Shown piece after piece: positions 56,024 through 64,000 of a stretch of 64,000 nt of DNA (its first letter is position 1; every line of letters begins with the position of its first letter). This DNA is from Mantis religiosa. Lineage: Eukaryota > Arthropoda > Insecta > Mantodea > Mantidae. Where the stretch lies: NCBI GenBank assembly GCA_030765055.1, contig CM060947.1, positions 219,867,610 through 219,931,609 of the forward strand, given 5' to 3'. The notes below the pieces were generated by a model. That model was not told the origin of the DNA, did no database searches, and saw nothing but the letters and a program-made list of their open reading frames with translations. Both the position numbers and the translations under genes were made by a program.

Positions 56024-56935
56024 TTAATGACACTACTTTGATGCACTTTACCTTACATTTGCAAGAGCACTTTACGGTATACCAAATAGGAAACCATGGA
56101 GGAATCTCAAGAATCCTCGCTGTGCAATATTGGGCCCGTACCTTTAACAACACAAACAAAACTTGCTACAAAAATGTTGCCACGTTGGAATCCAAACAAT
56201 ACTGCAACAGTTATTATTTTTTACCCCTTCCTTCGCCCATTACAGCGTATGTGAGTTCATGGCCTTTGTTTTTATGCTGCTTTGTATTTGATTTATGGGC
56301 ATTCCTCGACCGCAATTCTAACTAGCACCCATTCACAGAACGTTTATCAAAATCGACCTTTGTTTACTTATCAAAACACACAGGGTAATAACTATAGAAT
56401 TAACCGGGAAGCCTACTGCTTTGTCCCTAGACCTTGTTCCCTATTGGTTTTGCTTTATTTATTTGTTTTTCTTTTTTCCTTCCAATACGGGTGTACCTCT
56501 TTGAAACGCTCAATAGCTTCGTGTTTGCTGTCCATCAAACTATTTGCCCCGGCTATCGAACCAACAACCATGGAAATATCGAGATATTTTCTCTGATTTG
56601 TGTGAATAAGGACAGTAAACAAGGTAGAAACCAAATCGTATTGTAATAGAACGCGAATCATCTCAGCGCCCTCTGTTCTATTTCTATGGAGCTAACCTTT
56701 AGTTTAACACAAAATGAACCCATAAAAATGTCATATTGCTGTAACCACGAGCGTTGCTCTATAGCTTTCACAGCGTAGTGGGTATCTAATTGTGGCATTT
56801 TCAGACTATTACAAAACCACATTTTTCGGTGATACTCAAAACAACTTCTGTCCCTTGTATCTGGTTGTGTTTGGTACTGTTGCGTTTCAGAGGAGGTATG
56901 GAAATGTATCATAGCAAATATTTACTATTTGTTTA
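56024..56935. other. Non-coding stretch
   Basis: Overlapping short frames on both strands with no recognised motif. Confidence 0.45.
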
Positions 56936-56937
56936 AC

Positions 56938-57255
56938 TGAGCGGGATGGCTCCGGTGCTTTCGTCTGTTACCCGAAAGTGTCTTGTTCACTTCCTTTTCT
57001 AGTAGGACGGCCGCCGAACCGGCTGTTGGAACTGCTTCCGATCCGTAGTAGATGGGAATGTCCATTGTCATGACCTACAATGGGAGGTTTCCATCTAAGT
57101 AAAGTGCAGGGACCCTGACCCGTGCACTGTCGTGACCCTGTTTCATCCCTCACCTCAGCTTTCCTCCCGGGAATGCTCCACTTGTGAGCATACATACAAC
57201 AGAGGAAAACTGGTCGCAGTGCCGCATCCCCTCCGTTATAATTCTTATTCTAATG
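56938..57255 (+). mobile_element. SINE-B copy 5, internally deleted
   Basis: The head GAGCGGGATGGCTCCGG and a shortened T-arm are followed directly by the 3' half (ACGGCCGCCGAACCGGC to CATCCCCTCCGTTATAATTC). About 180 bp of the middle present in copy 2 are missing. The tail is an (ATTCT)-like repeat. Confidence 0.85.
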
Positions 57256-57279
57256 CTACTGTTTATTTATATGGATAAT

Positions 57280-58248
57280 CACTGGGCAACAAAAATATAA
57301 TTTTTGAATGTTTCGAGCACTTCATGAGGCAATTCCTACTAATTTTGGGTTGAGAAAAACAAATAGGACAATGAAAAATTTTTATTTGCTATAGTTTCTA
57401 TTATATACACAAGGTAAAAGTATTACATATTAACGGATTGAGATAAAAGGATACATTTTAATTACATACATGCTAACAACAATGAAAGTGCATTTGATTT
57501 TTTTAACTGCTAAGAGTTCTAAATTGCTGGAAAAATACTTCGCAGATAGTCGTGTCTAAAGAGAATCATATGGTGGCCTATTGACTTCGTCGTCTTCTAG
57601 CTTGCTTCTTGTGATGGAGTTCCACAGAATCCCTATACAAAGACCAACAGTAATCTGCAAGCATTACTTCATTCCAACGACCCTGATATCTTTGTTCCAT
57701 AACAGAAATGTCCTGATGGAATCTCTCCCCATGTTCATCACTATCAGCTCCACAACTAGGTGGGAAAAAGTCTAGGTGGGAGTGTGGAAAATGGATCTTA
57801 AGGGACATGTTGCATCCAAGGTTACGGTATCTTTGCAGGAGCACTCTCAGCAAATTATTTTAATGGTCCTCTCTTTTGTTGCCTAAAAATCCATGAACAA
57901 CACCCTCGAAGACTTCCCAAGCGTCCTTTTCTTTCCCCTGTAAAAATTGGGCTAATGCAGGATCCTTTACAAGTTCTCCTATTTGTGTTCCAACAAAAAT
58001 GCCTTCCTTAACTTTTGCATCACTTAATTTCCAAATTTTATCTCTGATTGTGTTATGTTATTTGACAGCTGTGCCAACTCCCAAAAAATTCCCCCTAATT
58101 TAAAATCTTCAATTTAAAAATGAAATGTCACTTTATCTTCAAATCTAGGGCTAATCTGTCATTTTTTGGTCATTTTTGAAGTCAGCAGTTGGAAATACAC
58201 ATAAATTCACTATTTTTAAGCCTGAAACATTTTCATTGTTGCCCAATG
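57280..58248 (-). mobile_element. DNA transposon with CACTG-type TIRs and TAAT TSD
   Basis: The left end CACTGGGCAACAA (57280-57292) and the reverse complement of the right end CATTGGGCAACAA (58236-58248) differ at one position. TAAT lies at 57276-57279 and 58249-58252, a 4-bp TSD. The 969-bp interior holds the C-terminal part of a transposase-like gene on the minus strand. CAC-starting TIRs with a short TSD suggest the CMC group (CACTA/Mirage/Chapaev; 4 bp would fit Chapaev). This is inference from termini only. Confidence 0.75.
57578..58045 (-). pseudogene. Transposase-like protein C-terminus (GERFHQDI family)
   Basis: One minus-strand frame runs from about 58045 to a stop at 57578 with a single in-frame TAA at 57860-57862. 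Before the stop it reads IRDKIWKLSDAKVKEGIFVG, ELVKDPALAQFLQGKEKDAW and VVHGFLGNKRE. After it come NLGCNMSLKIHFPHSHLDFF, SDEHGERFHQDISVMEQRYQ and MLADYCWSLYRD, ending in a basic RRRRSQ. I recognise this ending from multi-copy uncharacterised arthropod proteins. Its position inside TIRs says it is a transposase part. The acidic residues in DEHGERFHQD may include a catalytic one, but I cannot show this. Upstream catalytic parts are missing. Confidence 0.8.
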
Positions 58249-58252
58249 TAAT

Positions 58253-58668
58253 GTTTATCTGATAAATATTCTGTAAATAAACATCTATTGGTATCTGCTG
58301 TTATTTCCAGCATTTATACGTAAGACTCATTGGTAACCGAGCTGGGAGCAGCTATTGGGCAAAGTGTATACCTTGCATTTTGAGGTCCCCATGTCAATTC
58401 CTGTTGCCTGTCCATCCTGAACTTGAGTTTTTCGCAGGTTTCCGTGACAAGAGGTTGGGCACTGAAGTGGTGTTGTCCAAAATGAGGACATTCTTCCTCA
58501 AAGGGAAGAGTATTCCCCGTGTCCATTAGAGGACTGCTTGGATGACGCTGGATCGCTGTCCCCTCTGCGCTACTCCATTAATAGGACAGGTCTAGGAGAC
58601 TGCACTTGTTAAAATTCCAAGCATCTCTATGGCCTGTAGCCATCTGTAACTTCTATACTTCATTCCTT
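58253..58668. other. Non-coding spacer
   Basis: No recognised feature between the CACTG element and the Penelope copy. Confidence 0.45.
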
Positions 58669-59637
58669 CTTTGTCACCAGCTATAGCTAATTTCTATATG
58701 GAACACTTAGAGCTGGAAATACATGCCACAGCTCCACTTAAATCATCTCATTTCTATAGATACGTGAACGACACTTTTGTAATTTGATCACATAGATCAG
58801 ACAATTTGCCTAGCTTCTTGCGTATCTGAACAGCGTTCGACCTCAAGTACAGTATACCATAGAAGTGGAGAAGGATGGAACTCTTGCATTCTAGCTTCCA
58901 AAAACAGCAACGGTACACTGGGGCATGCTGCATACCGCAAGCCTACAGACACTGATCTCTATCTGAACGCTGGTAGTTTTCATCGTAAATCTCAGCAACT
59001 GGGAGTTCTCAATACACTGGCCCACAGAGCTTTGTCTATCTCTGATCCCAACCACTTAAAACAAGAATTACATAACCTAAGACTCACTTTCCGTCAAAAC
59101 GGCTACTCCGAATATGACTTTGAAGCCTCGATCACCAGAGCTAGGAAAGGGAAACCTGTAATACAACAAGCGTCAGATAAGACTACCGCTATAGACTGCA
59201 TCCCGTTTACCGGCAACCTATCCAGCAGAATCAGTTATATTCTCGCCAAACACATCAGGACCATCCACAAACCTCCTCCCAAGATTAAACAGCTGTTGAG
59301 ACCAGTGAAAGACAAACTGGACTTCCAAGTTCCGGGAATGTACCTCATTCCGTGTGAATATGCGACACCGTATATAAGACAAACCGGAAGAACCATCTCT
59401 AGCAGAATAGACAAACATGAACGGAGCATTCTTTTAATGCAACCTGAGAAGTCTGGGCTTGCAGAGCATTGTTTTGATAACCATAGAGCCAACTTTTGGA
59501 AGACGATTATCTTGGCAATATGGAACAGTTACTGGGAGCGGAGAGTTATGGAGGCTTTAGCCATTTCCTCTGAGAGGAGCACGCTTAATCGTGATACTGG
59601 ATTTCAGTTTAGTTCCTCTTGGAAACTGACCTTATAA
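58669..59637 (+). pseudogene. Penelope RT-endonuclease polyprotein remnant, mutated active sites
   Basis: The RT motif reads FYRYVNDTFV at 58752-58781: the catalytic YVDD has become YVND. A TGA/stop follows (VI-stop-SHRSD). After a frame change, HAAYRKPTDTDLYLNAG leads into a clean 201-codon frame (59032-59637) with the linker YSEYDFEASITRARKGKP and CIPFTGNL, then HIRTIHKPPPKIK and the endonuclease. There GIY is GMY (residues 102-104), the usual YIG is YIR (114-116), and the CEC of the other copy is CEY. RVMEALAI keeps the Glu. Thus RT and endonuclease are both hit in key motifs. Confidence 0.92.
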
Positions 59638-59960
59638 TGGAAATCCGTCAACAATAGAAGCATTAGCTATACAGCTTGATAATCAAGTTATGTAGCTACG
59701 TTTCTTTGACCCAATTAATTTTATATACTAACGCCATCTCCTGAACTGCCTTTAATTTACTGAAAACAGTCTCTTGTTCAGTAATGCGAATTTTGATAGC
59801 GTTTTGTCTGTTTATATTAGTGTTATATGCAGTAATTCATTTGAGGTTATAGCATTTAATAAATATCCTGATTGGAGAAATTCACACTCCCGAAACGTCG
59901 ATTTCTAATCGCCTTTTCTCCTAGCTTGACCCCCGAGGAGAACTTGAGCATTCAATCCTT
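58669..59960 (+). mobile_element. Penelope-like retroelement (5' truncated), copy 2
   Basis: Plus-strand copy that starts in the RT palm (SPAIANFYMEHLE) and runs through the linker and GIY-YIG endonuclease to a 3' UTR ending near GAACTTGAGCATT (59960). It is about the same extent as the minus-strand copy at 23.05-24.4 kb. The shared 3' tail makes it the reference for the fragments at 2.2-3.0 kb. Confidence 0.93.
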
Positions 59961-60671
59961 CTTTGCACGGTGGTAGCCACAACTGATTTGAGATCGCGAG
60001 GTGTCCCCATAGGATAATAAGTCAGGTCGTTGTTTTGATTTTCCTCATTCTTGCCTTCCTAATGCCTGTTCTTTTCGGCTATCAACATGGCTACAGAACA
60101 GGTTCTCAAGTGGCCAGAGGAAGAGTGAATGATATGCACATAGACGGTCTAGACTCCAATTCTAACACTCAATCTGAACAAAAGCAGCTTGCTAGAGCAA
60201 TAGGACAATCTGACAGTGACTGATGGTGCAGCTCTTTCAACTCCAAACCTAGGTAACCGCGAAATGTATGAGGGTAAAAATGGAAAAAAATGGTTCAAGA
60301 ACAAAGCTCCTACAACAAAAATTGCCCGTCAGTATATTATAGCTCAGATCCCAGAATTAAAATGTGTAGCAAAGAATACAAAGACAACCCTTGATTGTTG
60401 GAAATTTTTGTCACTGTAGGGTGCACAACTCATGAATTAGAAACAATATCTCATTGTTATCCACATGCTATGTGAGACTGACCTCCAGCAGATGTAAGCC
60501 TTCTTTACCGTTCCTTTTAACGTTATTATTTTATAGAGATATCTTTGGTTCATAGTTGCAATATTGCTCATTAAACTCGTATTTTAATTGCAATGATATA
60601 TATTAAAATAAAGGTATTTTAAAGAAACTCAAAATATTAGAGAAAATCTAGCATTAGAGTTGATGCGAATA
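59961..60671. other. Non-coding stretch
   Basis: Two short frames (60035-60223 and 60216-60419) have no recognised motif; the second (NGKKWFKNKAPTTKIARQYI) carries a weak echo of a piggyBac-type transposase start, too short to call. Confidence 0.35.
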
Positions 60672-61667
60672 AAATGGGTGGCGCAGGGTACAACAAAGAT
60701 TACTCTCAGGGTATGCGTGGACATGTATGTGAGTAAGGATAGTTCTTATGACACTGGAATGCCCGTTTCAAACTGATTTAAAGGCTGCTTCTTTTTATCA
60801 TAACATCATACTCGAAGTTGCTTACCAAGGGTTACCGATATGTCAATGTTCAGAGTTACCGGATGTAGACTGCTTAGTACGCGATAACACTTAAGTAGTT
60901 ACGTATGAACCGACAGGTATCTTTTCTCATCGCTTTTCGTCTGCCTTCACTCAAGACAGACGCAATTCCTCTTAATCGGCTGCCAGCCGCGGACTGTCTG
61001 TCCTCACTGTGGACAGCTGTGCGTGTGAGTGTCACTTTCACATCCAAAACTCCTTTGTGACTATTTTTCCCATTGTGATTATTAGTCTGTCATGCTATTA
61101 TTAAGGGTCAGAAGAATACCTATTCAAACGGAGTCAAGTGTTACTCCTTTAGAATCTTTGCTAAGAAAGCTGTTTCTTAGGTTTCTTTATTGTTAAAAGA
61201 ACTATTCAACACAATGCACCTGCCTTCACGTGTTGTAACAAAGATACATAATTTATTTAAAATCCATTGCGATTTTAGTTAATTGATGAAAATTAATCAT
61301 TTCTCCACACTAGCCGTATATAGGCTAAGATCTTTGATAAATAGAGTCAACATGAAAAATTCAATTCCATGACGGGAATTTGAAACACGGATCCCCTGCT
61401 TTCCCTCCAGTCACTCTAACCCATGGAGATACCATGGCCAACGTGCCTTCCTGACATTAAATTCTCCATTTCACTCATATATTTCCCCGGTAAACCACTA
61501 AGGGCTCTCGCATCCGAGATACACCTTTTGTGGCGACTTACTATCTAAGTACTTGAGTCCCAGGCCTCATCATTTAACTCTTATTATCTTAGTTAATTGA
61601 TGTAAATTAATTTAACAATTTATCCATTACGATTTTTTACTTATTGCATCCCTTAATTTCGGTATCA
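60672..61667 (+). repeat. U1 repeat, copy 4, split by SINE-D
   Basis: Blocks shared with the other copies: CTCAGGGTATGCGTGGACAT, GGAATGCCCGTTTCAAACTG, GCTTACCAAGGGTTACC, GTCTGCCTTCACTCAAGACAGA, AAACGGAGTCAAGTGTTACT and, after the SINE-D insertion, TTTTTTACTTATTGCATCCC and terminal TTAATTTCGGTATCA. It shows both ends of the family best. Directly after the end comes GAGCGATCGCG. Confidence 0.82.
61298..61588 (-). mobile_element. SINE-D copy, nested in U1, 23-bp TSD
   Basis: On the minus strand it contains, in this order, the tail block (TAGTGGTTTACCGGGGAAAT...GGAGAATTTAATGTCAGG), the head (GGCACGTTGGCCATGGTATC) and the B-box region (TGTTTCAAATTCCCG). Tail-before-head is the same order as at the 53-kb unit junctions. 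The TSD is 23 bp long with one mismatch (TTAGTTAATTGATG-AAATTAAT at 61275-61297 and 61589-61611). Confidence 0.82.
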
Positions 61668-64000
61668 GAGCGATCGCGTGACAAATGACCCGAGCGATCC
61701 CGGGTTAAGTCGCAGATCGCTTTAAGCTGCTGGCACCGCACCACGCATAGGCCATTGTGGATTCTTTGTGCTGACTACCTTAAGTAAGGGCTATACTGGA
61801 AACCCAAAATGCGATCAACCAGACGATGATGCCCACCAGCATTACCGATCCCGACACGACACTATTCTGATACCAGATATCCTTGTTTTAGCCATCCGAA
61901 GTTTGACGTCAAGAGAATAGACGAGGCAGTAACAGAAATGTAAAGGATCATACAGTTCTTCGAGAAATACTCGTATCTCCGGAGCGCAAATTCCATCTGG
62001 CCACAACACACCAATCGCTGTCGGTGGTCCTGCATCCTGAAACTATCCCACCATAAGGGTTAGACCTGGGAAACCATGAAAAAACCCATGTCATGGCAAG
62101 TCAAGGGTGGCCGTTTCGATACGACTCGATCCCGAACTTTCCGTACGCGAGCCTTTGATCTCCTCCCTTAGTGACGTTGCCGTAATTCAACGAGGTATAT
62201 TATGTACAAATTGCGGAGCTATGATAGCTTTCTACGCTTTTAACATTAGTAGGTCTAACTGTTTTCATAGCAACGTATTTCCATTTCAAGTTTCAGTGTA
62301 TGAAAATATGGTTGTTCCCTTCTACCGTAACCACTCATTTTGTGGGCACCCTATATATAGCTTCGAATCATGACAAGAAAAATAAGAAAGAATGCGTATT
62401 GAGTCTGTGAAGTTTAAATTTATAGCTTCTGTCAGAGCGTACTAGAGCTCCAACTATGGAATGAAAGATTTTATTTGAACTGAAATTCCAATAATATAGT
62501 GCATATTTCGTAAGTCGCTCCCAAATTTGAAGTATGATACATGTAGTAATATTTAATATTGTGAGAAAACAAGAACTAAATTACTTCAACCAAACAATGT
62601 TTGAGTTTTACAGAACTTGGAAACACTACCGTTCTCTCTGCAACAGTGTGCAGTTATTTTGCATATAATTCTCGGAATATTAGAGAATTCTTAGCAGATA
62701 GCACTGTAATGGTGTTTTAGATGTGCTGCGAACATTGATTAAAGTTAACTCCAACCACACGTAAGCCTTTGGAAGACCTGGTGTTTCCGCGGACCGTGTT
62801 CTAGAAAACCGCCAACTATGACCACTAGCCAATCTTACTCCCATAGTTAAGTACTAAATATCAACATGCAATAAAATGATTATGTTCTAATTGCTCTGGA
62901 TCTTGTAAAACATTTCTATTGACTTAATGGCATTGCACTAGATGTCAGAGTCATTGTTTGGGAATTAAATATCATTATGATTCTCTTTAACTAAATGGAA
63001 TGTATGTGCAAAAAGAATGAAAAGCAATCCGCAGTGTGTAACCAACACAGTGAGATTTGCATTACCTGCTAACTTATGTTTTACAATATTTATAATGCTT
63101 TTAAGTATGAAGTGACTAAGACTTAAAAGGTACTTATCTTCAACGGAAAGAAGAATTAAAAATTAAAGTTAAAAGTACAGCTTGTTAAAATTCAATAAAC
63201 TCTCAGTCACCCAAAAGGAAAGATTTACAAAGAAGATCATTTTATACAGAGTAGAAATAAGGAGAATTCCTCCACGGAAGGAGAGAATAAGAAAGTTTCC
63301 CAAATTTAATTACAGCATTCAAACATCCATCCAATAGTTCCAGTTTTAGCTCATAGGCTACCTCTCTATTGGACAGATATAAGTTTGTAGTCCTTATTTG
63401 TACTTACAGATTCTGATTCACTTTCTTTGTTCTTTCCTTTTCGTACTTGGAGAGCATCTGCGACTATATTTACAATATAATTATATTTACTGTTTCTTGG
63501 TTTTGTGGAAAGACGAAACATATTCTAAGGCGTGTAGGAGTGAAATTAGTATGCGTATTCAGATTTCAGGACATTAACCATTAAGAGATTACTATACCTT
63601 ATAGACTTAGCATCATTTTACAGTATACAATTTACAACTTTTGGCTAAATTTTTCTTTACATGACGCTACTTTGGCTTACATGGCACCCTGGTCTTCTGC
63701 TCTGTCTGGTAGGTCTTAACCTCCATACCTCCTTGTTACTTAACTACTCCCATTTTCCCCCTCATCTTTCTTTCTTATATTCTTTATATTTCTTGCCAAT
63801 TTTTCTTTTACTTTTTGCAAGAACTCAGCAATACTTCGTACCTTCTTTTCCTCCCATCCCCTTAACATTTTTATAGCTATTATCCTCTTCTCTACTTTCT
63901 CCCATTTTTCCTCCCAAGCCCTTTATCTGCACATTGCAACCTTCTCTCATTCTGTTACATAGTGTTCTATGCTTTCTTTTCCCCCACTAAATTCACAAAT
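61668..64000. other. Non-coding stretch to window end
   Basis: A GC-balanced part (61668-62170) is followed by AT-rich sequence and a pyrimidine-rich end (63700-64000). Frames at 62107-62373 (88 codons) and 63661-63876 (71 codons) show no recognised motif. Confidence 0.45.

Noticed and set aside
60216..60419. Possible piggyBac-like transposase fragment (KWFKNKAPTTKI)
   Set aside because: Only a dozen suggestive residues and no TTAA-flanked ends found.
1..64000. CRISPR arrays, operons, prophage or bacterial defence systems
   Set aside because: No regularly spaced short repeats with unique spacers, no dense coding, and the composition and repeat content are those of an animal nuclear genome.

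Overview
The window looks like intergenic or intronic DNA from an arthropod nuclear genome, most likely a large, repeat-rich insect genome. The support is: no dense open reading frames (the longest uninterrupted one, about 210 codons, belongs to a retroelement); AT-rich background broken by GC-rich islands with strong tRNA-like A and B boxes (SINE heads); mariner, hAT, Penelope-like and RTE/Jockey-like remnants; and long microsatellites. Naming an order (for example a cockroach, termite or other polyneopteran) would be a guess. I found no intact host protein-coding gene, functional tRNA or rRNA gene, CRISPR array or operon. Nothing looks bacterial.

The annotation is therefore mainly a map of transposable elements. 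At least eight short repeat families recur. SINE-A has 7 copies, a tRNA-like head and a body of about 240 bp. SINE-B has 6 full or partial copies of about 480 bp. SINE-C has 5 to 6 copies of about 240 bp. SINE-D has one trimeric cluster and two other copies. SINE-E and SINE-F are shorter. GCR is a GC-rich retroposon of about 540 bp with 4 copies. U1 is an unclassified repeat of about 620 bp with 4 copies, all in the same direction. Several insertions can be dated relative to one another because their target-site duplications (TSDs) are readable: SINE-A into a Penelope tail (twice), SINE-A and GCR into SINE-B, SINE-C into SINE-C, SINE-D into U1, and a TIR transposon inside a SINE-C.

Layout. 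0.7-6.7 kb: U1 copies 1-3, with GCR inside copy 1, and head-to-head Penelope tails carrying two SINE-A. 7.2-8.4 kb: a DNA transposon with near-perfect ~35-bp TIRs and an AATT duplication. 10.2-11.5 kb: a SINE-C split by a decayed IS630/Tc1-like transposase element. 12.8-13.4 kb: a probable LTR on the minus strand. 17.3-18.8 kb: mariner followed by three SINEs. 20.7-22.7 kb: a GCR/SINE-B/SINE-A/GCR nest. 23.05-24.4 kb: Penelope element (minus) with RT YVDD and GIY-YIG endonuclease. 26.2-33.6 kb: scattered SINEs, a (CT)n tract, a second mariner and another GCR. 37.8-39.3 kb: a complete non-autonomous hAT with 8-bp TSD. 42-44.7 kb: a TIR element, three SINEs, (CA)n and a 200-bp MITE. 46-47.3 kb: a mariner with all three catalytic Asp codons but a broken frame. 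47.8-48.3 and 57.3-58.25 kb: two remnants of one transposase-like gene, the second inside CACTG-type TIRs. 51.8-57.3 kb: nested SINE-C, a mariner-like 3' half, a SINE-D trimer, SINE-B, 174 bp of (TTC)n and a LINE 3' end. 58.7-59.97 kb: a second Penelope element (plus). 60.7-61.7 kb: U1 copy 4 split by SINE-D. The remainder is AT-rich sequence in which I see no supported feature.
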